Source of the DNA: Alphaproteobacteria bacterium
GTDB lineage: Bacteria; Pseudomonadota; Alphaproteobacteria; Rs-D84
Length of the DNA stretch: 64,000 bases
Assembly: GCA_017463185.1 (NCBI GenBank)
Contig: JAFTPS010000008.1
Coordinates: forward strand, 1 to 64,000
Reading direction: 5' to 3'
Shown: positions 26,223 to 35,545 of the stretch, in pieces
How the letters are laid out: each line of letters begins with the position of its first letter
Numbering within the stretch: position 1 is the first letter of the stretch
Notes under the pieces: generated by a model
Seen by the model: the letters and a program-made list of their open reading frames with translations, nothing else
What the model was told of the DNA's origin: nothing
The model's database searches: none
Program-made: the position numbers and the translations under genes

Positions 26223-27469
26223 AAGATATTCTGAACACCACCAATTTGACACGTATGGTTATGGCGTTGGCCATCCTGCTGACATTGGTTGCAATATTCC
26301 TGGTCGCGACTAAGCGCACACCAGCGGCAATGCGCACCACGGCCCAGGCCGAATGTAAATCAGTCGTTATGGTTGCCAGTGGCGATACACTGTCTAAACT
26401 GTTATTGGAACAGGGATTGAATCATAATGATGTGAACACAATTGCTAAGGTATTAAAATCCGATGCAGGGATTTCAACCCTGCGGGCGGATAATGATAAA
26501 ATTGAATTTTTGCGTGACGATGATGATGCACCAGTATCCAAGATTGTGGTAATTCCATCACCCTGGCGTCAGGTGGAATTGACCTGTAATGAATCAGGCG
26601 CGTGGGATTGTAAAACCGTGGACATAGAACGCGATACGCGTGCGGTTTATCGCAATGGAGAAATCCTGGACGGGGATAGTTTTTATCTGGCCGGGCAACG
26701 CGCTGGCATACCGGCGGGAATATTGGCGGATGTTTATGATTTGTTAGCATTTGAAATGGACTTTGAACGTGATGTGCGTGCGGGACAAAAATTCTCGGTA
26801 CTGTACGAAGAAAATTTTTCAGATGGCAAAAAAATTGATAATGGACATGTCTTGGCTGTATCGTTTGAGGCCCTGCGTGGTAATGTTCAAATGTACCGTT
26901 TCCGCAAATCTGATGGAACAATCGGATACTATGATGCCGACGGTAATGGCGCAATCAAATCGTTAAAGCGTACCCCGATCAACAATGCCAAAGTCACCAG
27001 CAATTTTTCACGCAAACGCAAACACCCCGTGTTGGGATATACCCGTGCGCACAAGGGTGTGGATTTCCGTGCGTCAACCGGAACCCCTATTCCGGCCGCC
27101 GGTGCAGGGCGCGTTGTGGCACGCGGATATAATCGTGGACATGGGAACTATGTGAAACTACGACATAATGGTTCGTATGAAACATTGTACGCCCATATGT
27201 CCAGGTTTGCTAAGGGGGTAAATGTTGGCACCACTGTACGCCAGGGTCAGACGATTGGCTATGTAGGCTCAACCGGGATTTCAACGGGCCCACACCTGCA
27301 CTATGAAATCATTAAAAACGGCGTTCATGTAAATCCAATGACGGTAAAATTGCCCGCGATTAGTAATCTGGACAAGACCGATAAAAAGAAATTTATTGAA
27401 TACCGTAAAATCTTGGATGATGGGATAGAGCAATTGTCCAAAAATCCAACAGCATATATTCAGTTATAA
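26210..27469 (+). CDS. M23 family metallopeptidase with LysM-like and OapA-like region
   Basis: A 419-residue envelope peptidase. One N-terminal membrane segment (about 15-37) anchors it in the inner membrane. A region resembling the start of LysM or OapA domains follows (VASGDTLSKLLLEQGLN), then the C-terminal LytM domain with HKGVDFRAS and HLHYEIIK zinc motifs and a preceding NFSRKRKHP. This order matches MepM/YebA-type endopeptidases that cleave cross-links for wall growth. The ATG at 26210 lies 7 nt after TATAAT; the longer upstream frame is discarded because it would overlap prmC. Confidence 0.93.
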   Translation: MKKAKDILNTTNLTRMVMALAILLTLVAIFLVATKRTPAAMRTTAQAECKSVVMVASGDTLSKLLLEQGLNHNDVNTIAKVLKSDAGISTLRADNDKIEFLRDDDDAPVSKIVVIPSPWRQVELTCNESGAWDCKTVDIERDTRAVYRNGEILDGDSFYLAGQRAGIPAGILADVYDLLAFEMDFERDVRAGQKFSVLYEENFSDGKKIDNGHVLAVSFEALRGNVQMYRFRKSDGTIGYYDADGNGAIKSLKRTPINNAKVTSNFSRKRKHPVLGYTRAHKGVDFRASTGTPIPAAGAGRVVARGYNRGHGNYVKLRHNGSYETLYAHMSRFAKGVNVGTTVRQGQTIGYVGSTGISTGPHLHYEIIKNGVHVNPMTVKLPAISNLDKTDKKKFIEYRKILDDGIEQLSKNPTAYIQL

Positions 27470-27497
27470 AAAATCCCGCAAAGCGGGATTTTATTTT
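27470..27497. terminator. Terminator between converging genes
   Basis: AAATCCCGC and GCGGGATTT pair around AAA with T runs on both sides. Confidence 0.88.
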
Positions 27498-27896
27498 TTA
27501 TCTGGTTTTCTGAGTCATTGTCATTTGATTTTGATACAAACGCTGTAATTCTGTTTGCATCTGGGCATAAAGACGTTGCATTTCCACAACTGTGCGCCCC
27601 ATTGTAAATGTCAGCGTTTGGATTTTTTCGTTGTTGTTACGTTGAGCATCTATTTGCCCTTCTAGTTTTGCAATTTTTTGTTGCAGAGAAGCATATTCAC
27701 GGGCTAGTTTTTTATAATCTTTGTCGCTTTGTAATTTTTCACCATTATTATTCATAAATTTACCAATTGCATTCTGAATCGTCTTGGATTTTACCAGCAT
27801 ACTGCCGTATTTAAAAGCCGCTCGTTTTCCAGCCTTGGTTCCCAGAAAACGTTTTAGAACTTTCGGATTTGCCAGCACTCGTAACCACACCGCCAT
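27498..27896 (-). CDS. Coiled-coil protein of unknown function
   Basis: A 132-residue basic protein. The N-terminal third (MAVWLRVLANPKVLKRFLG) is positively charged and could lie along a membrane; residues about 60-125 form a long heptad-like helix (YASLQQKIAKLEGQID). I chose the start at 27896 because AAAGGAG precedes it by 8 nt. It follows the M16 peptidase gene by 28 nt on the same strand. No family recognised. Confidence 0.7.
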   Translation of the reverse strand: MAVWLRVLANPKVLKRFLGTKAGKRAAFKYGSMLVKSKTIQNAIGKFMNNNGEKLQSDKDYKKLAREYASLQQKIAKLEGQIDAQRNNNEKIQTLTFTMGRTVVEMQRLYAQMQTELQRLYQNQMTMTQKTR

Positions 27897-27924
27897 TTTT
27901 TTCTCCTTTGTGTTAGTGTTTGTC

Positions 27925-29199
27925 TTATTTATAGCTTTTATCCCATACCATTTTAATATCAGATTTAAAATCCGCACCTTGGGTTATAATAGATATAGGC
28001 CCATCAAAATAACATCGTGTTTTTTCAATAACATCGCTAACGGTAATTTGTTCGAACATTTTTACCGTTTCATAGAAATCATACAAGCGACCGTAATTAC
28101 GATAAAAACCTATCAATTTATCACATCTGCGACCGGCTGATTCCATCCAATCAGCATCACCTAAACAATCTTTGCGATTATAGCGGTCTAAATCATCTGG
28201 GGTAATTTTTGGATTAGTATAAATATCATAGGTGTTTTTGGCAATAAGACTTACCACCTGTTCAATATTTTCTGGTGCTGTTTCCGTGTAAAAACCCGTA
28301 AGCGCAAATTTTTCATTTCCCACGCCATAACCACTGAATCCATAGACCAGACCATTTTCCTGTCGTAGAATATCAGATAAGGCTTTTATGTAAAATCGTT
28401 CAAAGCGACCAATTGCAAAATTGTTATATCGATCTTCATATCGTGGTGAAAAAATATCAGGAAACAGTATTGCCAAACGAACATTCTTTTTATCCGATTG
28501 CAGATTATGAATAACAGACGGCGTATATTTTATATCTGTATTTTCTGAGACATTGTGTGTCGGCAGAAAAGAAAAACTTTTTTCCAATAGTGATAATGTA
28601 GCATCTGTATCCACAATTTTACCAGATATGCCAATTATACAATTTTTTGCAGACAATCGACGCGACAAGAACTCTTTCATTTGTTCGCGTGTAAACGACA
28701 TAATACTTTCAACACTGCCTAAATTACGGGTTGAAAAAGTTGCATAATCAAATAAGTTTTTGGAAATAAAATCTGTAAATTGACGGTCGGGTCTGTCCTG
28801 AGCCCGTCGCAATTCATCACATATAACCCGACGTTCTATGTCTATCTTGTCTGTATCAAACAATGCATTTTGTAAAGTATCACCAAAAAAATCAATCAAT
28901 TTATCCAAATTTTTTGCTAATATACGTCCATAAAAATCCAGTGATTTGTTGCCGGTCGCTGCGTTACGCGTTCCGCCCCAATAATCCATATAGTCATCAA
29001 TAAATTTCTTGGATGGAAAACGTGTACTGCCTTTGCCAAACATATGTTCGCAAAAATGCGTTAAACCATATTCGTGCGATGCTTCATCACGACTGCCAGT
29101 ATTAAAATGTATTTTTATATTCGTTGTTTCCAAATCCATTGGGTCCAATATAACCGTGACACCATTAGATAATTTATGCAGGGTCGGATTGTATTTCAT
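27925..29199 (-). CDS. M16 family zinc peptidase
   Basis: A 424-residue insulinase-like peptidase. The inverted zinc motif appears as HFCEH (usual HxxEH), with the downstream glutamate expected in the ERRVICDELRRA region. The two-domain pitrilysin layout is kept, with a diverged second half. The start is the ATG at 29199, inside the 3' end of queA (26-nt overlap), with AGAGGT upstream. Members act on peptides in the cytoplasm or periplasm; with no signal peptide this one is likely cytoplasmic. It is transcribed after era and queA. Confidence 0.9.
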   Translation of the reverse strand: MKYNPTLHKLSNGVTVILDPMDLETTNIKIHFNTGSRDEASHEYGLTHFCEHMFGKGSTRFPSKKFIDDYMDYWGGTRNAATGNKSLDFYGRILAKNLDKLIDFFGDTLQNALFDTDKIDIERRVICDELRRAQDRPDRQFTDFISKNLFDYATFSTRNLGSVESIMSFTREQMKEFLSRRLSAKNCIIGISGKIVDTDATLSLLEKSFSFLPTHNVSENTDIKYTPSVIHNLQSDKKNVRLAILFPDIFSPRYEDRYNNFAIGRFERFYIKALSDILRQENGLVYGFSGYGVGNEKFALTGFYTETAPENIEQVVSLIAKNTYDIYTNPKITPDDLDRYNRKDCLGDADWMESAGRRCDKLIGFYRNYGRLYDFYETVKMFEQITVSDVIEKTRCYFDGPISIITQGADFKSDIKMVWDKSYK

Positions 29200-30229
29200 T
29201 GGAGACCTCTTTATTCTTATACAACAGACAGCAATCACCATAACTGAAAAATCTGTACTGCTGGGCAACAGCATGCGCGTATGCGTTTTTCATTTCCTTT
29301 AATCCCGCAAATGCAGATACCAACATAAACAGTGTTGATTTTGGTAAATGAAAATTCGTCAGCAGGATATCAACCGCACGGAATCTGTGCCCCGGTGTGA
29401 TAAAGATGTTTGTCGTGCGACAAAACGGCATAACACGACGGAACCGTTTGTGGTTACGGACACGCATTGCCGAACTTTCCAACAATCGCAGTGATGTTGT
29501 ACCCACCGCAATCACGCGACGGGCGCGGTTGATGATTTCGGCCTGTTCATCGGTAATACAGCCCCATTCACTGTGCATTTTATGTTGAGATAAATCCTCG
29601 GTCTTGACGGGCAACCAAGTTCCCGCCCCAACATGCAATGTAATATTTACTATTTTTGCACCACGCGCACGAATTTGGTCCAATAATTCGTTTGTAAAGT
29701 GTAATCCCGCCGTCGGCGCAGCCATAGACCCCAATGGAGCGGAATAAACCGTCTGATAACGTTCGCGGTCAGCAACTTCTTCCTGGCGGCGCATATAGGG
29801 GGGCAAAGGCAATTTGCCAACCCGTTCCAATGTTTCAAATACATTATCACACAGGAACTTGATTTTTATTCCACTTTCACGTCGTTGGGAAACAATGCCT
29901 ATCATGGTGCCGTCTTCTAAAGTCAAAAGGCGGCCAGGCTTTAATTTTGTAAACTTTTTACACAGACCCCACCAATACCCGTCCCGGGTTGCGGTGTGCA
30001 GGGTTATTTCATATTTGCCGTCGGCAATAAAACGCGCCGGAATTACACGCGAATTGTTAAAGACAACAACGTCGCCGGGCTTTAATAAGTCCAGAAAATC
30101 GCGGATATGTTTATCCTGGGTTTCCATACCATTTACAACCAGCATTCGCGACGTATCGCGTTCGGGCAAAGGGTGCGACGCAATCAAATCCAACGGTAAT
30201 TCAAAATCAAAATCAGACGTGTGCAACAT
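29174..30229 (-). CDS. queA: S-adenosylmethionine:tRNA ribosyltransferase-isomerase
   Basis: A 351-residue enzyme of queuosine synthesis that transfers and isomerises the ribosyl group of SAM onto preQ1-modified tRNA. Motifs: DFDFELPLDLIASHPLPERD at the N-terminus, FNNSRVIPAR, APTAGLHFT, LHVGAGTW and TNFHLPKSTL. The start ATG at 30229 follows the era stop by a single base, with AGGA upstream. The longer upstream frame lies inside era and is not used. Confidence 0.95.
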   Translation of the reverse strand: MLHTSDFDFELPLDLIASHPLPERDTSRMLVVNGMETQDKHIRDFLDLLKPGDVVVFNNSRVIPARFIADGKYEITLHTATRDGYWWGLCKKFTKLKPGRLLTLEDGTMIGIVSQRRESGIKIKFLCDNVFETLERVGKLPLPPYMRRQEEVADRERYQTVYSAPLGSMAAPTAGLHFTNELLDQIRARGAKIVNITLHVGAGTWLPVKTEDLSQHKMHSEWGCITDEQAEIINRARRVIAVGTTSLRLLESSAMRVRNHKRFRRVMPFCRTTNIFITPGHRFRAVDILLTNFHLPKSTLFMLVSAFAGLKEMKNAYAHAVAQQYRFFSYGDCCLLYKNKEVSNEIQSDPA

Positions 30230-30230
30230 T

Positions 30231-31127
30231 TTATTTCCTAAACTCCAATCCTTGGTCAACGTAGTTTTCGGCTTTATCCTCCCAATCGGGCTCAACGCGC
30301 ACAAATAAATGCAGGCGCGCATTCACATCCCACTGGTCCTGGATATCGTGGCGGGCGGCGGTGCCGATGCGTTTTAACTGTTCCCCGCCCTTACCAACAA
30401 CAATCTTTTTATGGGCATCGTTCCGGACCGCTATCTTTTGATATATGTCCAGAACGCCATCCGCATCCACATCAACCCGTTCGGTGACGACATTGATATG
30501 ATATGGCAATTCCTGGTGAATATATTTATAAATCTTTTCACGGGTCAATTCCGCCAGATATAGGTTATCCGGCACATCCGGCGCATCAACCGTGTCAAAC
30601 AAATATGGGGATTCCGGCATAACATCAGCCAAAGATGTCAGCATTTGTTCCACACCGTCGTTTTTCAATGCGGAAATCATAAATATCTCGCGCCACGGGG
30701 CCAATGTATTCAACTCTGCCACCATTGGCAATAATTCCAGTTTGGGGACAGAGTCAACCTTGTTCAATGCGACGAACAAATTTGGTCGGTCGGCTATTTT
30801 TTCCGCCAATGTGCGAATTGTATCTGTTATACCCTTAGTCGCGTCCAACAGCAATAATACCGCATCCGCATCCGATACAGCGTCCATAGCGGCGGCAACC
30901 ATTGCGCGGTCTAGGCGACGCGATGGCTTAAAAACACCGGGAGTGTCCACAAATATCAACTGTTTATCACCAACCATTTTCACGGCGCGCAGACGGGTGC
31001 GAGTGGTCTGGACCTTGTGCGAAACAATGGACACTTTGCGCCCCATAATTTGATTTAATAATGTGCTTTTGCCCGCATTTGTTGGGCCAATGATGGCGAT
31101 GAAGCCAGAATAGGTCTTTTTAGTCAT
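30231..31127 (-). CDS. era: GTPase Era
   Basis: A 298-residue essential GTPase that binds 16S rRNA during 30S maturation. G1 is GPTNAGKST, the G2 region holds TTRTRLRAV, G3 is DTPGV, G4 is NKVD and G5 is SALKNDG. The C-terminal KH domain carries the GKGGEQLKRIG loop. I took the ATG at 31127 (MTKKTYSGF); the longer frame adds 24 residues without a ribosome site. It leads an era-queA-M16 operon. The common neighbours rnc and recO are absent. Confidence 0.96.
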   Translation of the reverse strand: MTKKTYSGFIAIIGPTNAGKSTLLNQIMGRKVSIVSHKVQTTRTRLRAVKMVGDKQLIFVDTPGVFKPSRRLDRAMVAAAMDAVSDADAVLLLLDATKGITDTIRTLAEKIADRPNLFVALNKVDSVPKLELLPMVAELNTLAPWREIFMISALKNDGVEQMLTSLADVMPESPYLFDTVDAPDVPDNLYLAELTREKIYKYIHQELPYHINVVTERVDVDADGVLDIYQKIAVRNDAHKKIVVGKGGEQLKRIGTAARHDIQDQWDVNARLHLFVRVEPDWEDKAENYVDQGLEFRK

Positions 31128-31225
31128 ATTTCCAGGATACCACAGCAATTTGAAAAGGCAACAAAAAATCCCTTGCAAATGCGGGAATTCTTGGCACAAT
31201 CAGAAAAAAACAAAGGATTTATATT

Positions 31226-31966
31226 ATGCAACTGACCGGTCCCGAAATCCTGCGTCGTATGCAGGGCGAAAATCCAGATATTGTTATCACACCTTTTGAT
31301 ATGCGATGCCTGGGGCCAAACAGTTATGATTTGCACCTGGGTGATACACTGCGCGTGTATAAGCATACAATTCCTAAGGGAATGCGGCCCGCCATCCCGT
31401 ACAAGGGCAGCACCGGTATGCATCACATGCGCGACTGGTTTGAAGACAACGGATATCCCACAATGGGCATGGTAGATTCAGAACCATATTATTATCGCGA
31501 TTATTTGAAACATCCGGAAAAATATGATTTGCGTAATCCACGGTATTTAATTGACCCAACAAATCCAAAACATCACGAAACAATTGATATCAAAATCCCG
31601 GAAACAGGCTTGGTACTGCATCCAATGTTCGGATTCCTGGGGTCAACGGTTGAATATACAGAAACACGCAACCTGATTCCACATATTGACGGCAAATCCA
31701 GTGTTGGGCGCAACTTTATCAAAAATCATTTTACCGCCGGACGTGGCGACGACGGATTCTGTGGTGATTGGACCCTGGAAATAGAGGTATTGTATCCAAC
31801 CGTTGTATATCCATATATGCGTATTGGCCAGATTTATTATGAAACAATCATGGGCGAACGTATGCCATATGATAAAATCAAAACCAGCCACTATAATGGG
31901 CAACGCGGACCAACCGCGGCGGCACCAATTCCGATTGACCGATTCCTGAGAGAAAAACAGAAATAA
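31226..31966 (+). CDS. dcd: dCTP deaminase, with an internal insertion
   Basis: A 246-residue trimeric nucleotide deaminase that makes dUTP for thymidylate synthesis. The N-terminal GPNSYDLHLGDTL and the catalytic GKSSVGR segment are clear; the C-terminal part (RIGQIYYE) also fits. The usual length is about 190. The extra residues lie between about positions 55 and 105 and are rich in Tyr, Pro and His (DSEPYYYRDYLKHPEKYD). With tdk in the same window, this gives two dTTP-supply routes. Confidence 0.9.
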   Translation: MQLTGPEILRRMQGENPDIVITPFDMRCLGPNSYDLHLGDTLRVYKHTIPKGMRPAIPYKGSTGMHHMRDWFEDNGYPTMGMVDSEPYYYRDYLKHPEKYDLRNPRYLIDPTNPKHHETIDIKIPETGLVLHPMFGFLGSTVEYTETRNLIPHIDGKSSVGRNFIKNHFTAGRGDDGFCGDWTLEIEVLYPTVVYPYMRIGQIYYETIMGERMPYDKIKTSHYNGQRGPTAAAPIPIDRFLREKQK

Positions 31967-31993
31967 AAAATCCCGCTTTGCGGGATTTTTTAT
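31966..31993. terminator. Terminator between dcd and the SIMPL gene
   Basis: AAATCCCGC and GCGGGATTT pair around TTT; the genes converge and T runs flank both sides. Confidence 0.88.
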
Positions 31994-32736
31994 TTCAAAA
32001 AGAATGTTATTGTGGATACAACACGAACTTTCTTGTTTATAGATTGCCTTTCGTCCGATGACCAGCGGTCGGTTGGGTCGCGGGCCTCTATACTAAAAAC
32101 ACCCTGGTTCGCACTTTTGATTTTCCCCAGGCGTGCGTCCGCGTCCTTAGCAAACTGTTCGCCGGCGGCGGTGGCGTTTTTAGTCGCCTGCTCTATCATA
32201 GAAATTTTAATATCATTCAGACCATTGAAAATATACATTGGACCGGAATAATCCTCGGTCACGGTGATGCCACGACGCACCAGTTCGCCCATTTTACGCG
32301 ATGCAGCATCCACCGTCGCAACATTACCGGTGCGTACCATCACGCCCGTATCTATGACATAGCGACCATTGCTGTTTTGAGTGCGTAATTCGGCATCGGA
32401 ATAGCCGGCAAATTTATCACGCACCTGGACGCGCAGATTCTGGATTTCATCCGTGCTAAATCCATTTTCCGCCAAAAAATTATATACACTGGCGATATCA
32501 GAATCTATCTGGCTTTGTACCGTGGCCAAGTCGCCCCCCACACGATTGATTTTTATATTCCAAACCGCTGTGTCGGCAACAACATCCCGCTCGGCCAGGC
32601 CTTTGACCGTGACGGTACGTGTTGAAGCGGCGCGATATACGCCATTGCCGATAAAGAATCCGCCCAACGCCACCCCCAATGCTAAAATAGCAATCCAGGA
32701 ATTAGATATTGATTTGATTTTTTCAACTGCTTTCAT
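31990..32736 (-). CDS. SIMPL-domain (DUF541) membrane-anchored protein
   Basis: A 248-residue protein with one N-terminal membrane anchor (about 17-35) and a periplasmic SIMPL domain. The family's opening TVTVKGLAERDV and W-IKINRVG segments are present, as is the later VRVVSTITFFL end. Proteins of this family occur in the envelope and in oxidative-stress contexts; their biochemistry is unclear. I chose the ATG at 32736 because it gives a typical short basic N-terminus. It follows LrgB by 13 nt. Confidence 0.88.
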   Translation of the reverse strand: MKAVEKIKSISNSWIAILALGVALGGFFIGNGVYRAASTRTVTVKGLAERDVVADTAVWNIKINRVGGDLATVQSQIDSDIASVYNFLAENGFSTDEIQNLRVQVRDKFAGYSDAELRTQNSNGRYVIDTGVMVRTGNVATVDAASRKMGELVRRGITVTEDYSGPMYIFNGLNDIKISMIEQATKNATAAGEQFAKDADARLGKIKSANQGVFSIEARDPTDRWSSDERQSINKKVRVVSTITFFLK

Positions 32737-32749
32737 TTTTATCCCCCTT

Positions 32750-33430
32750 TTATCCAAAGAACAAATGCACAGCAAATGGCGCAACAATTGCGGTCATAAC
32801 GCCCGACAGGACTATGGCCAGGCTGCTGGTTGCGCCCTCAATCGGGCCCATCTGCATTGCACGGGTTGTACCCGCGGCGTGCGCCGCATTACCAATCGCT
32901 AGGCCACGTGCAATCGGATTACGCAGGCCCAATTTGCGACATACAACATCGCTGATGGATGCGCCTAAAATCCCCGTCACAATCACCGAAGATACCGTCA
33001 GCGCGACCACGCCACCCAATTCATGGGTAATGCCGATTGCAATCGCAGTGGTGACGGATATCGCCACCAGGGAACGCGCAACTATGTCCCCCAAGCCAAA
33101 GAAATAACAAATCATTATAACAGTCAAAACGGAAGATGCCACACCGATAAATACCGCCAGCAATATTGGTAGCACATGCCGTTTCAATAATGGCAACTGG
33201 CGATACATTGGCACCGCAAAACATACCGTCACCGGCACCAGAAAATATGTGATATATTTTGCACTGTCGTTATATTCCGCATACGACACACCCGATAGCA
33301 ACAACACCGCCACCACCAGAATAGTTGCCAAAAACAACGGTGTCGTCAGGGGGTTGGACCAGCGACGATTGACTAATACCGCAACCACATACATAACCAG
33401 CGTCAAAACAAACCCAAAATACAGCATCAT
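32750..33430 (-). CDS. LrgB/CidB-family membrane protein
   Basis: A 226-residue protein of about seven to eight hydrophobic helices. The segment LKRHVLPILLAVFIGVASSV and the later GNAAHAAGTTRAMQMG match the LrgB family, whose members pair with LrgA in murein hydrolase export control or small-acid (pyruvate/lactate) transport. The start overlaps the LrgA stop by 4 nt, as usual for this pair. Confidence 0.92.
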   Translation of the reverse strand: MMLYFGFVLTLVMYVVAVLVNRRWSNPLTTPLFLATILVVAVLLLSGVSYAEYNDSAKYITYFLVPVTVCFAVPMYRQLPLLKRHVLPILLAVFIGVASSVLTVIMICYFFGLGDIVARSLVAISVTTAIAIGITHELGGVVALTVSSVIVTGILGASISDVVCRKLGLRNPIARGLAIGNAAHAAGTTRAMQMGPIEGATSSLAIVLSGVMTAIVAPFAVHLFFG

Positions 33431-33816
33431 TTTGCCGTCCCCCTGTTGAGTTTTTTATCGGATGTTTTTGATGAATTGTCACGAATAAGCCCCTGGGCAG
33501 TGACACCGGTCATCAACATAGATACTAAATATGTCATAACCAATAAAATAACCAACATTATCCATTTGTCTGCTATATCGGCCCATACATCAATTATTGC
33601 AGCCGCGGGCGCAACAAAAAACAATCCCATAATACTGTGAAACCAATCAGCAACATCGGCAACCCATTCCAATTTCACAACACCAAAAACCAATGCCAGG
33701 AACAACAGCACCAATCCATAAATGCTGCCCGCGATGGGCAGTGGAATGATATGTCCCAAAACCTCGCCCAGCAGGACAAAAATCATAATTATGCAAAACT
33801 GAAACAAATATTTCAT
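33427..33816 (-). CDS. LrgA/CidA-family membrane protein
   Basis: A 129-residue protein with four transmembrane helices in the first 100 residues, and the family segment IPLPIAGSIYGLVLLF followed by FFVAPAAAII. These holin-like proteins form oligomeric channels or transport subunits with LrgB. The basic C-terminal tail (SSKTSDKKLNRGTAK) is cytoplasmic. It heads a lrgA-lrgB-SIMPL operon. Because the cell also has ackA, a link to carbon overflow is possible but inferred. Confidence 0.9.
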   Translation of the reverse strand: MKYLFQFCIIMIFVLLGEVLGHIIPLPIAGSIYGLVLLFLALVFGVVKLEWVADVADWFHSIMGLFFVAPAAAIIDVWADIADKWIMLVILLVMTYLVSMLMTGVTAQGLIRDNSSKTSDKKLNRGTAK

Positions 33817-33958
33817 TGCACGCCCCCATACATCCCAAACACTACACCAATCCCCACAAAAAAGTCAACAGGAAGTGAATAAAAAAAACGCCCAATTGAT
33901 AGCAACAGAATAAAACAAGCAGATTGCATTCAAAAAAATATATTTTATACTTTATTGT

Positions 33959-34330
33959 ATGAAAAAATTATCGGACCAGGATATAGAGCAAATGATTGGC
34001 GATGAATATCGCCCAGATGAACGTGCCGTGTGTCGCGCGGTGCGGGCTAAGTTGTGCCTGGGGGATTTAATTCCACGCACACCAAACATACCAGAACACG
34101 TGAAATTAGACCTGCATAGAATGACCGAAGAACAGGCCTGGGATGCTATTATGGATGTTGCAAAATCTGGCACACGTACCGCACATATTATCACAGGGGC
34201 CAGTGGCATCCTGCGGCAAAAATTCCCACAATGGGCAACGGATAGTCTGTTGTCACCATATATTTTATCGTTCACCCCGATAAACAATGGCAGTTTTTCT
34301 GTAAAATTCAAAAAGAAAAAGTCTGATTAA
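33959..34330 (+). CDS. Smr-domain protein
   Basis: A 123-residue protein ending in a small MutS-related domain: KLDLHRMTEEQAWDAI and HIITGASGILRQKFPQW match the LDLHG and TGxG motifs, although the usual HGxG appears as TGASG. Such domains bind or nick nucleic acid, and stand-alone copies act on mRNA or stalled ribosomes. The ATG lies 7 nt after TATACT, so a leaderless mRNA is likely. The stop overlaps the converging barrel gene by 4 nt. Confidence 0.85.
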   Translation: MKKLSDQDIEQMIGDEYRPDERAVCRAVRAKLCLGDLIPRTPNIPEHVKLDLHRMTEEQAWDAIMDVAKSGTRTAHIITGASGILRQKFPQWATDSLLSPYILSFTPINNGSFSVKFKKKKSD

Positions 34331-35478
34331 AATGTAAATTTAATATTCAGCATACCTGTGTGGGCGGTGTAATCACTGCGGATATCTAAATCATAGCTGA
34401 AACCGATATTGAAATAGTTTGAAATGAATTCAAGCCCAATTCCACCGGTAAAGGCCGTGCGATGTGGCGTAGCAATGGGCATTTGATACCTGTCGCCATT
34501 TAATAAGCGGACAGTTATTTTTTCTGTGCCATTTGTGATAAAATCATACGACAGGCCGGCATTTAATGTTGGTCGCACCAGAAACCAAGTTCCAATAAAA
34601 TCATACCCCAGTTTTAAGCCCCCCATTCCGGTCAATGTATTATACCACCATTTGCGAAATTCCTGGGCTGCGGCATCAATATGCTTGTGTGTGTACAGGC
34701 GTGCATAACGCGCCCCCAAATGGGGTATAATCGTAAAAAGACCACGCGTCAGGGCAATACCTGAATTTATTTGGGTGGCAATAAAGTCTGTGTCATAGGC
34801 TGATGTGTTTAATACACCTGCGATTGTTTTATCGCTTTGCCAGGATGTATTGCCACCGGCCAGCCCCATATTTATAAATATTCCCGTTTTTCCCAAGTAT
34901 TCTGAAAATAAAGTCAATGTATTTGTTGTGGCATTCGTTTGCGGGGCGGTTTGGCGCGATTGGGTATCCAGATAACTATACGCCACCCCCAACGCAATAC
35001 CATCGGTCAAATATCCTGTGGCACGGATATGGGCACCATGATTGCGGGTTCTGAAATTAGTATTATTTCCGGAATCAAAACGATTATATGTTGCCACGGC
35101 CGTGGCATCCACATCCATATGGCGATGTGCGTGGCGACAATTTGGCAAATTATATGTACAATTTGTGCGACGCGATGACAGTGGTGCGGTTGTCGCACGA
35201 AAATTCAGGTCTATTTTTTGCAATGTGTCATACAGCGTCAATGCCGCGTCATTATATGCAACAACCGACAGGAATTTTTGAAAACGGGCGGGGTCTGTAT
35301 TGCGGGCATTGTTTAACTGATATGCAACTGCACCACCACCCCCAAAATTATCCAGTACCCGCCCCCATGCCGTGGCCGCCGTATTCAAATACGGAGCATT
35401 TGTGAATTCAGATGCCGCGATGGCGGGTAAAACAGTACATAAAAAAATCATTATTCCGGTTGGTGCAATATTTTTCAT
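34327..35478 (-). CDS. Autotransporter-type outer-membrane barrel protein
   Basis: A 383-residue protein with a signal peptide ending PAIAA-SE. The first 110 residues are a passenger-like helix-rich part, and the rest alternates aromatic-tipped strands and ends in MLNIKFTF, the terminal phenylalanine needed by the Bam machinery. The strands HIRATGYLTDGIALGVAYSY and GMGGLKLGYDF are typical of autotransporter beta domains. A passenger this short suggests an unprocessed surface barrel. Function unassigned. Confidence 0.82.
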   Translation of the reverse strand: MKNIAPTGIMIFLCTVLPAIAASEFTNAPYLNTAATAWGRVLDNFGGGGAVAYQLNNARNTDPARFQKFLSVVAYNDAALTLYDTLQKIDLNFRATTAPLSSRRTNCTYNLPNCRHAHRHMDVDATAVATYNRFDSGNNTNFRTRNHGAHIRATGYLTDGIALGVAYSYLDTQSRQTAPQTNATTNTLTLFSEYLGKTGIFINMGLAGGNTSWQSDKTIAGVLNTSAYDTDFIATQINSGIALTRGLFTIIPHLGARYARLYTHKHIDAAAQEFRKWWYNTLTGMGGLKLGYDFIGTWFLVRPTLNAGLSYDFITNGTEKITVRLLNGDRYQMPIATPHRTAFTGGIGLEFISNYFNIGFSYDLDIRSDYTAHTGMLNIKFTF

Positions 35479-35545
35479 TTCTTGTACCGATTTTTTTGTT
35501 TATAATACCAAGAAATTGGGCTATTCTTTACAGGAACTATTTACT

